A stretch of DNA of 64,000 bases from Ornithodoros turicata (Eukaryota; Arthropoda; Arachnida; Ixodida; Argasidae), in the NCBI RefSeq assembly GCF_037126465.1, contig NC_088203.1:96844668-96908667 (forward strand), given 5' to 3'. The first letter of the stretch is position 1; every line of letters begins with the position of its first letter. Of this stretch, positions 1 through 11,140 are shown piece after piece. Both the position numbers and the translations under genes were made by a program. Below the pieces are notes generated by a model that saw only the letters and a program-made list of their open reading frames with translations, searched no databases and was not told where the DNA came from.

Positions 1-1061
1 GAATGAATCAGATTACGGAGTAAAGAAAGAGTAAAAGCACTAAACCCAGAAGTGTGCCATGTATACGTGTACACCACCGTTACGCTGCTGTGCATGCGTA
101 ACAGTGTAGAGTACAAAATGTGCCATACAACCACGAAAGTGCATTGCGCATGTTCATGCCCTTATCCTCTTATCCTGCGCTGCAAAACTGGGTCGTAAAA
201 GTTTCGAAACATTAACGGCACCAATAGTTACAAAAAAATAAACGTAACTGCAGAAAAAAGAAATTCTTCGATTACAAATGATCGGTCAATACACCTCAGG
301 CCTCAACGATATATGAAACTGACACGGAGAAAAAGGGCAGAAAGAAAAAGCAAAAAAGAAAATGTCGCGCGCAAATAATAGCTACTGAGCTCCCCACCTG
401 GCCGTCAAAATATCGATCGCCATTCGAAACGGCCACCCGTCGACTTCACTGATAGATAAAAATGATGAATTTATCACCATCCCATACCTGCCTCTTTGGG
501 GAACCACTAATGTTGTCGAGGATTAGATGGGGCCGCGTCCGAGTTTCAATCGGCGGCGCAGTCATTGACGCTGAAACGGGCTCGACACAAAAGACGACGA
601 CCTCTGTGCAGGGAAGTGGGATTGGCCGCTTTTCTCGATGGGATTTCAATGCCACTCGGAATCGACGTGGGAAACCCATTTTCTGAAGGTGGCTCCGGTG
701 GCCACATGCCAACCATTTAACAATTCTTCGCGGTGACGGTCAATTATAGTGTTTTTTTGTGCTATCCTATCGGAGCGACGGTGGTACAGGCGTTCGAGGT
801 TGTTACGGCTGACACTGTCACACAGGGAAGGTTAGAGTTCATGTGGAAACCGACAGAAAGGAAAGAGTTTTCGATAGCTGGTTACGATATGACGAGTTGA
901 GTGGATGCTCTCCGGTGAACTCTTCACGAAAGGCGGGATGCTATCCTCTTTTTGACGAATAACGACGCGTGAAAAGTGGCGCCACGACTCATGAAAGGCG
1001 TGGTGGCTGCTGTCTCTTTGTTTTCTTGATGCGCAGGGTGATGGTGGTGGTGGTGGTGGCG
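1..1061. other. Unassigned A+T-rich and mixed sequence
   Basis: No domain, tRNA or clear transposon end was recognised here. Short open frames at 446-712 and 832-1176 have low-complexity or unremarkable translations and do not resemble a known family. A (GGT)n run at 1037-1066 closes the segment. Confidence 0.5.
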
Positions 1062-1165
1062 GTGGTGGGGTGGGGGAGTACATGTTCAATGCTAATAGGG
1101 AAAAAAAGAAGGGAAAGGTTAGCCATGATGTAGGCTTGCTATTCCCAAAAGCAAACAAACAAGAC
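1062..1165. repeat. Dispersed repeat family H, copy 1
   Basis: A G-rich run is followed by an A-rich run, then AAGGGAAAGGTTAGCC and GGCTTGCTATTCCC. The same order of blocks recurs at 6660-6760 and 30697-30800, and in reverse orientation at 55125-55255 and around 58470-58690. Recurrence with a constant internal order suggests a short interspersed element. I could not define its ends or target duplications. Confidence 0.6.
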
Positions 1166-3087
1166 AAAACAAACAAAAGGACGATAAAAGCAGCAGAGAT
1201 AGAGAAAATTATGAAGAAATACAGGAAAAGGCAGCTCCTTCACTAATCGTTGTGCAGACAGTGCAGGTCTGCACAGGAGTGTGCAGGTCAGCACAGGACG
1301 GGCTCATGTGGATCCACAGACGTGCCGGAATACATTACTGAAGATGCGTGCGCTAGCAGAGAGAGAGAGAGAGAGTTGATATGCCGCCTACCATGTCAGT
1401 CCCTTATCACTGGTTATACCTAGGTACCGACAGTGCGAGACGTAGTTAACTCTAGAGCCAGCCAGCAGCAGGGGGTATTTGCGGAAGGAGCGGTACGTGA
1501 ATGTCATAGCTACCGTCTTAGCCGGTGAGACAGACAACATCACGGTCAGCTAGATACGCCACTATAAGGATGCGCAGGGATCGCAAGATAAACACGGTTG
1601 TAGTAATACCACAATGAATGAAAAATGCGTAGTGTGAGCCAAACTACGCGTTGGATGACGATGCCTAAGCATTGAAGGTGTTTCAGTAAACGTAGCCATC
1701 TTAGCGTAGAATGTTCCCTGGGCTAGTTGGTCTACAGACATAGCGCGAGACGAAGAGCGAAAACGCTATGTCCTTGTCTGGCGTTTCCAGCTAGATGGCT
1801 CCATCCAGCTAGTTTCTTCGATAAGTACGTGAAAATAATGTTCGTAAAAAGACAATGCTCTGACCTCTTGACCTCCTCCCACATTTCTAAAAGGCCCAAT
1901 GTGTATTCGGCGTTCGTATAGAGGGGGGGGGGGATTGAGGCGTCCTTAACATGGCTACGCATATCTCGCTGCTGCTCAGCGCTACTTTGAGGCATAGGGC
2001 GTGCATTGCCTCATCTTGAGTAGATATGGGGATTGGGCTGAGGGGCATATGTTTAATAGAATGAAAAGAAAGAAAACTGGAAAAGGCAGCCAGGATAATG
2101 CCGGCTAGATGTTCCAGAAAAGAAAAACTCAAAATAAACAAAAAAGAAAAGGAAAAAGTAAGGAGGAAAAGAAAGAGAAACAGTTACAGCTGCACAGCCA
2201 CAACATGGCACAAGAAAACCCAGCCAGAGGACAGACGCAACGCCAGAGATATGGCCGATAGCTTCACATCTACAGCGATACATTGACAGAACAAGAAAAT
2301 GGCGGTATAAGCTTACGGGCTACAGTAGTGGGTGGTTTTTATTTTTTCCTAATAAAAAAATCTAGATCGTAAAAAGAGGTATTACACAACCTAGTCTTCC
2401 ATCATCACTCCGTAAAACCTGTCTTCCCAATAACATCTTTTTTTTTTCTCCCTACACAAGAAACGTGGTGCCTTATCTAAAGAAGTCTTGCATAAGATTA
2501 TTTATTTAACGTTATGTCGTCGAAGTATCACTTACTATTTATGATCCACCCTTCTCAAGGAACCGAGAAGTGAGGAACAGCAGTCTCTTTACTTCTCAAC
2601 CGATAATGCCTCGCAAGGGAGATTTTTGTTTCGTTTGTTCGACGGGAAGCACCTTGGCATTTCCTACGCGCCCGACTGGTTAAACTAACTCGGCGAGAGA
2701 TAGAACAGGCCTTCTCCGTCTGGCGTGCGAACTGGGAGGCTTCTGTCATTTCCCCACTGGCGGGAAGGATGAACGTAGGATAGACCTCGGTAATAAGCGC
2801 TTCGTCCAAACTGTGGGCTTCTGATGGAGGCGCCAGAACATGGTAACGCGGAACAACATAAACATGAGAAAACTCCCTAGACAACCTACGCTTCGGACCT
2901 GTTGGAACGTTAACCCATTAAGACGATGGCGATGTGTGTGGTGGTGGTGGTGGTGTGTGACGATAGTCAACTGAACACGCTGGTCCTTCTAAAGCGCCGG
3001 TGATCGGGTAGGGACAACTTGTACATTCAGTGGTTGCGGGAGCATCCTCACTAGTACAACCCGGTCGAGATGCTCCCACAACCATTG
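1166..3087. other. Unassigned sequence with simple repeats
   Basis: There is a (GA)n run at about 1358-1374, a G tract near 1921-1934 and purine-rich sequence at 2110-2180. Nothing in either strand reads as a recognisable protein or structured RNA. Confidence 0.45.
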
Positions 3088-3170
3088 GTGATGGTGGTGG
3101 TGGTGACGAAAACCGGCTTGCCGTTGTTGGCCTCACTTATGTGGGCTGCGTCACGACTGTAGCCATGATG
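3088..3170 (-). mobile_element. tRNA-derived SINE, 3' tail fragment
   Basis: A (GGT)n run, a decayed copy of GCCGTTGTCGGCCTCAC and GTGGGCTGCGTCACGACT mark the 3' part of the SINE seen in fuller form at 5702-5974. The tRNA head is absent, so this is a fragment. Orientation follows the fuller copies, whose B box reads on the minus strand. Confidence 0.65.
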
Positions 3171-3227
3171 AGATGAGATGATGTGATAACAGATGAAGGA
3201 ATGATGACGGCCGAAAGTTAAGGTCTA

Positions 3228-3297
3228 CACTGTTAAAACAGAACTTCACTACATAGCACGCTCCTAGCCAACCATCATTCCGAATGATATCATTCTG
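3228..3297. mobile_element. MITE family A, half copy
   Basis: It begins at TA followed by CACTGTTAAAACAGAAC and continues with CATAGCACGCTCCTAGCC, the family A left arm. The right arm is missing. The sequence breaks off just before the hairpin element at 3306. Confidence 0.75.
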
Positions 3298-3305
3298 TGT
3301 ACTGA

Positions 3306-3458
3306 CCCAAGCAGCACAATGTACTGAAAGTCGAGTGCAATAGGGGTGGACGGTATATGTCTTATCAATGTTCTTTAGTTGGACGAGCCTGTTCAAGGTC
3401 TTCCATCTACCCGTCCACCCCTATTGCACTCGACTTTCAGTACATTGTGCTGCTTGGG
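3306..3458. mobile_element. Foldback element with CCCAAGCAGCAC termini, copy 1
   Basis: Perfect 48-bp inverted arms (3306-3353 and 3411-3458) enclose a 57-nt centre. The outer edges read CCCAAGCAGCAC and its complement. The same terminus flanks a different interior at 47528-47636, which suggests a non-autonomous DNA element family. No coding sequence is present. Confidence 0.75.
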
Positions 3459-3543
3459 GATTTGTTCAAAGCAGGGGGGAGGCGCCTATCTGGGACATGC
3501 ATAATGTGTCTCAGTGTGTGTGTGTGTGTGACCAGGCTGCGAA

Positions 3544-3765
3544 TTATTTTGGAGAGTTATTGGATCGAATTATTTGGATATTGGAGAGTCTTTCCGTGAA
3601 AGAGCCTCTTGGATGTAGGACATCATCCACCGTACAGTTCCTGCAATGGCCAAGGTATTTCTCCCACACCGCAGCATATGCACAGCAATGAAGCAGGATG
3701 TTTTCCATAGCTTCAATTTGCTGACAATGTACGCAATTTGCGTTGTCGAGAGAGCCAATCTTGAA
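3544..3765 (-). pseudogene. LINE C-terminal (post-RNase H) zinc-motif fragment
   Basis: Read on minus from 3765 to a TAA at 3544-3546, the frame encodes about 73 residues. They include NCVHCQQIEAMENILLHCC, a C-x2-C...H-x3-C arrangement, followed by AYAAVWEKYLGH. Some non-LTR retrotransposons of the I/R1-like groups carry such a Cys/His cluster after their RNase H domain. The polymerase and RNase H parts are absent and there is no start codon context, so this is a 5'-truncated remnant. The adjoining open frame at 3570-3788 in another register is a shadow. The family assignment rests on the motif spacing only. Confidence 0.7.
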
Positions 3766-4414
3766 TAATTATGATTTAGTGAAAGCACTTCTTGTTCGCA
3801 ACCTGAAGAGCAAAGTTCGTGTACTGCGGGAAAGTCCTTTCAACGGGAGAGCAAGTCGATGAGTCGGTGATCCGTCGAGTCACTGAATGTACAAGATGTC
3901 AGTACCGGACCAACCGACATCGACCAACCGACACCGGACCAACCGACACATTGAAGAACCCGTGGGATAAGTTGGCTGTCTTCTTAATAGGACAGTGTTC
4001 CAACTATGATTATGACTAGTACGACTGGGTCTTGAAGAGTCCGGAGAGTGCCCTCCATAGGCTGGACCGCAGATCACTCAACGAAGAGGAGGTACTGGAG
4101 ACAAATCAGCAAAGATAGCCCGCATTTCATACATCCTGGTTAGCTTTCTGAAACACACATGAGGTGCTTAGATTTAATGCTCACAATATATCGAGAAACT
4201 GATACGCGGCTTAGTCACGCACACCAAATGTTTTGGAGTAGCTGGTTGTACCGGCGGTTTCTGGGTCACGCAAGTCAACCGGTGGAGTCAACCGAGCGAG
4301 AGTTCGTTGATGTCTTCTTTTTCTTTCATGAGCTGGAAGGCGGAGGTAAATCTACCAGAGGGAACTTTTGGGTATGTTTGAGAGCCATCCATTCCCTCGT
4401 GGGATACATATAGT

Positions 4415-4418
<4 letters not shown>
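3766..4418. other. Unassigned, with short minisatellite
   Basis: Apart from a three-unit array around CCGGACCAACCGACA (3905-3948), I see no recognisable feature. Confidence 0.5.
3905..3948. repeat. Short minisatellite
   Basis: Three adjacent units of 14-15 bp resemble CCGGACCAACCGACA. The middle unit differs at its 5' end. Confidence 0.85.
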
Positions 4419-4453
<35 letters not shown>

Positions 4454-4489
4454 ATTCATATATATATTCATATATAATTATAATTCATT
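4419..4489. repeat. (TA)n microsatellite and AT-rich flank
   Basis: A TA dinucleotide run of more than 30 bp is followed by imperfect TATATAATTCAT sequence. It abuts the 5' truncation point of the LINE fragment. Confidence 0.9.
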
Positions 4490-5022
4490 GCTGGCAATGC
4501 TAACCGGACTCTTGGCTATATTCGACGTAACCTGAAACTCGTACCTCAGCAAATTAGAAAACTAGCATACTTATCACTTTTACGTTCAAAACTGGAGTAT
4601 GCCTCAGCTTTGTGGGACCCCCCTCAACAATACTTATCCTCCGCTCTTGAAGCCATCCAGAATAGAGCAGCCCGTTTCATCGTTGGTGATTACTCACGTC
4701 ATTCTTCAGTCTCGGTAATTAAACAACAACTTCAACTCCCTAACCTAGAAAGACGTCGATACATTGCAAGGTTGTCTCTGTTGCACAAGTTCATTCATAC
4801 CATTCCGCCTAGCATTTCCCCTATCACTCGTTCTTCCACAATCTTTCCCCGCTTCGACCATTTGTACAAGGTAACTCGTTTCGCCTGCCACACTGATATC
4901 TTTGCTAAATCTTTTTTTTTTTTTTTTGTAAGACTACTATTAACTGGAATGCTCTTCCCTTGAATATTGCGGAGCTCACTGATCACACCACGTTTCATAG
5001 GAAGATATCATCTACCATTTAA
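4490..5022 (+). pseudogene. LINE reverse transcriptase C-terminal fragment
   Basis: The plus frame from 4490 reads ANRTLGYIRRNLKLVP, then LAYLSLLRSKLEYASALWDP and IQNRAARFIVGDYS. This is the region just after the catalytic core of the reverse transcriptase in many arthropod non-LTR elements of the CR1/Jockey type. The frame is lost in a 16-T run at 4912-4927 and resumes in another register from 4930. There it reads TTINWNALPLNIAELTDHTTFHRK and ends at TAA (5020-5022). The usual C-terminal block 'TI..WN.LP' is thus kept on the far side of the T run. An AATAAATA tail lies at 5154-5175. The catalytic domain is missing, so the copy is 5'-truncated and inactive. Confidence 0.85.
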
Positions 5023-5175
5023 CCATTTCACTAATAATCAATTGATTCGTTTCTTTTCGCACCGTTATTTGTCAAGTGCATTTATTGTTATACCTAATAT
5101 CTGTACAACCCCACTCCCCCACGCAATGCTCGCAAGAGCCTTTGGGGTATTGTAAATAAATAAATAAATAAATAA
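5023..5175 (+). mobile_element. LINE 3' UTR and (AATA)n tail
   Basis: After the stop codon there is a short 3' region ending GCCTTTGGGGTATTGT and then five AATA units. Microsatellite-like tails of this kind are usual for LINEs copied by target-primed reverse transcription. No target duplication was identified, because the 5' end borders a TA repeat. Confidence 0.7.
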
Positions 5176-5380
5176 CGAGCGCGAGATTTTCATTCTCGCG
5201 GGCAGAGTGGTCGACATTCAAGCGCAACGCACTGCCGTAATGAATGTAAACTAAGATATTGCTCTGCGGGTGTCGGACACAGACAGGCTTCCTCTATAAA
5301 TTATTTTTTTTTTAAATGCAGTGATGAGTGGTACACTCCAAAAACAGATGGTGGTGGTGGTGATGGTGAAAGGGCTCGCT

Positions 5381-5673
5381 AAAAACAAAGCTTCACCGCA
5401 TAGCACGCTCCTAGCCTACCATAATCCTGAATGACAACGTTCTCTCCCTTTATTTGATGAAAACGGGGGGCGTACGCCACTTCTGTGGCAATTATGAGCT
5501 ATATAATGCCACAAAAATGGCGTGGTGGTGGCGGTAATGGTGATGAAACTGCTTGCGTAACAAAAATGGCGTACGCCCCCTCACCCCCATTTTCAGCAAA
5601 TCAGGGGAAAGAACGATGTGACTCGGGATGACGGTTGGCTGGGAACGTGATATGTGGTGAAGTACACTTGAAG
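5381..5673. mobile_element. MITE family A, nearly full copy with internal insertion
   Basis: The left arm carries CTTCACCGCATAGCACGCTC. The right arm carries its mirror (GGTTGGCTGGGAACGTGATA), and both flank the central GGCGTACGCC blocks. About 50 bp containing GGTGGTGGCGGTAATGG splits the centre at roughly 5519-5570. No coding capacity is present. Confidence 0.75.
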
Positions 5674-5701
5674 TACCAAGTATTCAAGTATTTTTCTCTA
5701 G

Positions 5702-5974
5702 TGGTGGTGCTGCTGGTGGTGGTGGTGGTGGTGCTTGTGACAGGGCTCGCCGTTGTCGGCCTCACAGGTGCGGGCAACGTCACGACTAACGCCCTGGAGG
5801 AAATGTGCGTCCTGGGCCGACTTCTAAGGGAACTGTGCCGACATATGTCTGACAGCGTCTCTAGAAAACCCAGGAAAAATCCCAGACAGCACAGCCGGCA
5901 TCGGGATTCGAACGCGGTTACCTCTTAGTCTCCACGTGACGTGGCCAGCACGCTAACCACACACCCGCGCGAAT
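5702..5974 (-). mobile_element. tRNA-derived SINE, full-length or nearly so
   Basis: On minus, a tRNA-like head near 5970-5890 has a B box-like GGATTCGAAC on plus. It leads into the core TGTGCTGTCTGGGATTTTTC, then GTCGGCACAGTTCC and GGCCCAGGACGCAC, and ends in GCCGACAACGGCGAGCCCTG and a (CCA)n tail. The core is shared by ten other segments here. The head and core resemble the tick SINE Ruka (recalled, not searched). Such elements are transcribed by RNA polymerase III and moved by LINE machinery. Confidence 0.8.
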
Positions 5975-6281
5975 CATTTTTTTTTCTTTCAATCTTTGAT
6001 TATGATTCATGCTGGTGCTACGTACAAGAATGACATGAGTGAGTGAGTTAGTTAGTCCGTCCAACTCCAACTCCAATGACAAGAGTGAATGAATAAAACA
6101 ATATTTACGTTATGTACAGCTCATTGAAAACTGCTGCACATAACATAATACGGCGACAAAATAAGACTAACGCGCGTTACAAAAGTAAACTTCACAACTT
6201 CACTTCACTTCACGCGAGCTGGTACTTTCCCGTCAAGACTTCAAGTTTCCAATTGGAAATGCAAAGACAAACAATAATATT

Positions 6282-6445
6282 GATGTGATAAAGCAAAAAA
6301 AAAAAAAAAGAAGAAGAAAAAAGAGGAATGTGAGTCGCGACGAGGTCGAACTGGCTACCCCAAGACGCTTGCACACACACAATACACAAACAGATGAACG
6401 AGCTAAAGTGATGGAGTTCAACATGGAGTTCAAAAGTCTGAAACG
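6282..6445. repeat. Dispersed repeat family G, copy 1
   Basis: GATGTGATAAAGC and a long A run precede GTGAGTCGCGACGAGGTCGA, CTGGCTACCCC, an AC-rich part and ATGGAGTTCAACATGGAG. The same blocks recur, mostly inverted, at 26362, 31165, 39428 and 47205. The conserved order and A-rich edge suggest a SINE-like element with unknown ends. Confidence 0.7.
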
Positions 6446-6659
6446 AGTGAGTGTAAAACGTCGGAATCGCAAGAGGCAGACACAGCACACGCTCAGCAAC
6501 AACAACTACTGGTACATGAATGATGATGGTATGGGGTGTTTCATCGAAGCAATTGCAAACCCAAACAAGTTGTAAAACAAAGAATGGAAAATATCGACAC
6601 GTAAGTTTTGTGTGTGGAAGCAGGATTTTTGAACAACGAAATGGGTTACTTTTGTCCAT

Positions 6660-6760
6660 TTTCAGAGGGGGGGGGGATATGTTTATTGAGAAAAAAAAAA
6701 ACAAGGAAAGGTTAGTCAAGCAAAGGCCGACTTGCTATTCCTTTCGTAAAGAGGAACGGA
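6660..6760. repeat. Dispersed repeat family H, copy 2
   Basis: GGGGGGGATATGTTTATTGA and a poly-A run are followed by AAGGAAAGGTTAGTC and GACTTGCTATTCC. This is one of the clearer copies of the family. Confidence 0.65.
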
Positions 6761-9700
6761 AAAGGAAAGGGGACGAAAAGATAGGAAGAAAACGAAAAAA
6801 GGAAAGAAGGCGGCAAGGGTATCAAGAGCAATAAATCGGGAAATAAAACTACTTTGCACTAGCGCAGCTGATTTCTGGCGAAGATATATAAATGCAAATA
6901 ATGCCGTTTCTTAGAGTTTATGTTCATAAATGAGCACTAATAAGCTTAGCTTCAGAACTAGCACTTGCGAAAAATGTTTACTAAATGCTCATCAAAACGT
7001 AATCACTTCGTCAAATTTTTTAATCATCAAACGGTGACACGTGGCGCTATGAAAACTAACATTCCAGCGTACTTAACTACCTATTTTACACCAAGGACAG
7101 TTACAATATCGTACTTTGTATTGCACTTCAAGTACCACTGACGCTAGTCACTTTGCGCTTTACTTCAGTAAGTAAAATTTTTGAGTACTTTGCCCATCAC
7201 CGATTAAATGTCGTTACGTCTGACAGGTGGCCTTCGTCATGCTAAGGCAACCAGGGCACATGACAAGTTAGAACTTATTGAGTGGTGGTATGTTTTTAGC
7301 TCTCAGCTACTAGAGCTCAACGTGTGATTTCTACAATCTTTGATGTCCGCGAGGAGATTTGGTATCCGTTGAATAAATAACTAACTAAATTATTTCGACT
7401 GAGAGGAACGAAAGCCCTTTGACCTTTACCAAAATATATTGACACTGCTCGACCGAGCTGCGTAGCAAGTATCAACGTGCAAAGAGGGGACTGCAGTTAG
7501 AAACACAGCCATTTACAATAAGCTCATCTATATCGTTGCATGAGAATTGGCAATCGGATTATTTAGATGTATTCCAGGAATACTAGATTCAGATTAGACA
7601 CATACAATATCCATGAGCATCTTCCTTTCAAAGTCCATTATTCCTCACTGGCTTTCAATATTACATTTGAAGACCCAGAACAACATCGCACGGAGAGAAA
7701 TGCTCTCTTTCAGAATGAAGCGACCCGTGCACTGCAGAGAAGGAAAAACCACTTCTCAAAACACAACTCCACCCAAGAAACCAGTCTCTATTCAAAACAA
7801 CGACCAAAGACGACGTCCTTTTTCCTTAAATCCGCTACTTCAGCCGCAGCGCCGCTGCCTCCTAGGGCGCGCGCGCGCGCGCGCGGTCGCGAGTGCTCTC
7901 CCTTTTGGCGCGGGCGCCAACACAAGCCGTTATAGCATTGGCCCCGTGCGCCTGCATCCTCATCGGCTGCGGCGAGACGCTGCCTCCACGGATACAGGTA
8001 GGGCAGCAACCTCCTCTCTTCGATCTTCACACCTGTGCACGCTCCCTCTCTTTCTCCTCGCCCCCACCCATATGATGCAAAGTATACATAAACATTCTGA
8101 CACCGCTATTTCTATGTCACCTGGATGTCCGGTGGACGTGCATATGAATAGACACTGACGTTAAAGTTTGTTTATGCGTCCGATGTCCCCCTTTCAAAGC
8201 TAATTACAAAGTGTACATGTGTTATAAACGATGTGTAGTAGAAGAATGGGGGGCTTAGGGAAGTGTGAAAAGGGAAAGAAAGGGAAAGGATTGAAAGGTG
8301 CGTACGGGGTGAGGTGATGGTCGATACCGAGTCGATGAAAGTAAGGTGAAAGTAAGACTGAGGTTGCAATACATCGTTGTCGAAACGGGTGCTTTGTTGT
8401 GTAGTTTGGTACGAAGACTGGCGAAGGCGTTTTGAGTGACTTGTGTTGCATGTGAAGTGTGTCGGCATGAAGCGTAATTTTGTGCAAGTGTGACCGTGTT
8501 CACTTTGTGGAGAAGGTATTTTGTTTACCAATTTGCCCGAAGTGATAGTTAGGGGGGTGTAAGGAAAGTTGCAGTGTTATGAGAAATCGAGCGAGGGGTA
8601 GCTTCAATGAAATATATATGCGATGTGGATGATACCCAGGTGAGTAGCCGTGATCTCCCGATTTTCCGTTTATGAATCTTTTGTTGAACTTTGAAATATT
8701 TATATTTATGTGTCTAGTGTCATTAGCAGTTGAGTGACTTCTTGCAAGTTCCATGTCACATACACACACACTGATTGATTGATTGATTTTAAAAGAAAAA
8801 ACACACTTTTTATGACGTCTTACACTGGCTCAGGGTGATGAGCAAAAAAGATATATTTTTAAAAGTCATCCGGACAGAACCAAGTCCAGCTATAAGAGTG
8901 GCAAGAAAATTAATGAAGAAAAGTATTCATGCCGTGTGGAAGGTATGCACGAAGCAGCAGATAAAGCACAAAAATATTTAAGTTCATGAAATGCCATAAC
9001 TGACACGTTTCGTGACAGATGACGTACCTGTGCAACCTGTACAACGGTCCTAATGTGTCACTGCCCTCCCCCATTCGCAGAACAGTACCTAATCTCGCGA
9101 CGAACAGGTTCATCACTGTGCCGCCAGGACCAGTGCTTAGTAGCCAACGTGAACTGCGTGCAGTCATTCGCCGCAAACCACCTCAAAACGGCGCCCTCAA
9201 CATTGTGCTTAGTCGGTCCTGTGGTAATAGCTGAGCTTTGCGCTTTCGTAAGGATGCATCGTTAACGGTTTAAATTATTCGGGCTCGCAATGGCACATTG
9301 TTGCGCCCTAATGGGCAAGTTTTCTCGTCCAGTAAGTACTATACCCATTTTCCTGCTAATCAAATCACGCCCGCTCCGAACAAGGACCAAGAAATAACGT
9401 TGTCTTTAGCATTACTTCCTTTCTTCTCTTTTACAGCTATATAGTGTGTCTCGCCTCACATAGTTTCTGAGTTGGTTTTGTAAGAGGCGAAGAAGGTCAA
9501 AGGGGATATGCAACGAAAATGGTCGTTCATTTAAGAAGATCTCGCGGGTGACTATTACTGGGTATCACTTTCCGTTTAATGGTCTACTTACTCATCAGCG
9601 TCCCAGGATTTTAAATTTTGTATTTGCCGAGATAGGTTCTTTCTTTTTTTTGTTTTGTGTGTGTGTGTTTGCCGGTGTTTTTAATTTGAAACATCAACGC

Positions 9701-10519
9701 ATTGTTTCCATAACGTCTCAGTTGGGATTCGCTCAAAATGTTCGTTCCATGAGATATGAAACTCTGTCGACAAAGCAAATGACGAAGTGTAACTGAGATG
9801 TGATTCCACGATCACGCCTACCTTGTTAACAAAATAAACGGTTACACTGCACTTTTTTTGCGCACATGGAGTGTTGGATGCATGTTGGGGCTGTCGAAGT
9901 ACTAGCACAAATAAATGCATATTTCTAGAGAAATAAATTCATAATTTTGGCCTCAGCATTCATACCCTGAAGTGCCGGAGTCATATAAAAAGAGTCCAGC
10001 AGGGAAACCTTAGCGTGATAGGTGCCAATAGTGATTCCAGTCTTCGGCTTTCTACTGTGTTACGTCAGCAGCGTGACGTGTTAATTTATTTACGCCGCAG
10101 TCAAGCTCATTCGCCTCCTCCTCGTCCTGATGGCAGTAGCGGGCCCCTAATAAATGCGTAGGTTATAATCTGCTGTAACTACCACCTCACTATAAAGGTA
10201 CAAAAAAGGCAACGGAAGTGAAACTCTTGTGGTGACACGCTAGGTGGCGTGGCGAGGACACACGAAAGACAAACAGATTGGATATTGGACGTCGGATTAG
10301 ATTGACACGAAATCGAAAAAACAGTGAGAAACAACAACAGGCACAACAACAACACAAAGCTGACGTTGTGCGGTGCAATCAGGGGTGTAAGCATGTTACC
10401 ACGTTTGGGGCCGGTTGATGGAGACATCCGCTGATGACACGTATGTTCTGCGCTTCAACTTTCGATTGAGCTTTTATTTTGGCACTGGTGCTGCCTACGG
10501 CTAAAACATAGCCTAGACG
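6761..10519. other. Unassigned sequence; GC-rich patch at 7850-8040
   Basis: No protein domain was recognised. A (GC)n run at 7866-7885 sits in a locally CpG-rich patch. At 7210-7395 a block ends TTGAATAAATAACTAACTAAA, which may be a LINE 3' end but has no coding support. ORFs up to 181 codons (7613-8158) have no recognisable domain or regular composition. Confidence 0.4.
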
Positions 10520-10640
10520 ATGACACAATAACAACAACAACAACAACAATAATACTAAATGATGACGATGAGATGGGGTATTTCACCGCGGTGGTGCGGT
10601 ATCCTACCCCGTTGCACGTGGAACATTCTGTAAAGATGAT
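10520..10640. repeat. Dispersed repeat family I, copy 1
   Basis: An (AAC)n run leads into GATGAGATGGGGTATTTCAC, then GGTATCCTACCCCGTTGCAC. Similar pieces occur at 22650, 28905, 31815, 38790 and, inverted, 58965. Confidence 0.6.
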
Positions 10641-10825
10641 GAAGGAAGGATGAAAATACGAGGAAGAACTAAAGCGTCTGGAGCAATCCAGTGGACGACA
10701 GGCACGAAATATATATACCAAGAAGGGGAATTGCACGTTCGTTTTCTTTCACGTGCGTGTTGAAGCAGATGATAATGCTGATGATGATATGGTGGGGCTT
10801 TACACAGCTAGATGCACCTACAGCA

Positions 10826-10952
10826 AAGAAAGGTGGTGGTGGTGGTGGTAGTGCTGAAAGAATTCGCCGTTGTCGGCCTCACAGAGGTGGGCAACGTCAC
10901 AACTAACGCTCTGGGGGAATGTGCGTCCTGGGCCGACTTCTAAGGGAACTGA
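10826..10952 (-). mobile_element. tRNA-SINE 3' half, tail-to-core, minus
   Basis: (GGT)n, GCCGTTGTCGGCCTCACAG, GCAACGTCACAACTAACGC and GTCCTGGGCCGACTTC mark the minus-strand 3' half. It stops within the core and is followed at once by an opposite-strand copy. Confidence 0.8.
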
Positions 10953-10965
10953 GAAGTCTGTGAGG

Positions 10966-11140
10966 GAAGGGTGTGCTGTCTGGGCGTTTCCCCTGGGTTT
11001 TCTTCAGACGCTTTAAGACAAATGTCGGCACAACTCTCTGTGAAGCCGGCCCAGGACGCACGATTTCCCCCCCTTGCGAAAGTGGTAACGCGGCCCGACT
11101 GAGCGTGGCCAACTATGGCAAGCAGTTCATCACCACCACC
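10966..11140 (+). mobile_element. tRNA-SINE 3' part, plus
   Basis: TGTGCTGTCTGGGCGTTTCC, AGACAAATGTCGGCACAAC and CCCAGGACGCACGA are followed by the tail GGCCAACTATGGCAAGCAG and CATCACCACCACC. With the preceding minus copy it forms an inverted pair. Confidence 0.8.

Noticed and set aside
3905..3948. CRISPR-like array
   Set aside because: Only three contiguous 14-15 bp units with no spacers, in a eukaryotic context.
7613..8158. 181-codon ORF
   Set aside because: It overlaps (GC)n and other low-complexity sequence, and three frames are open at once. No domain is evident.
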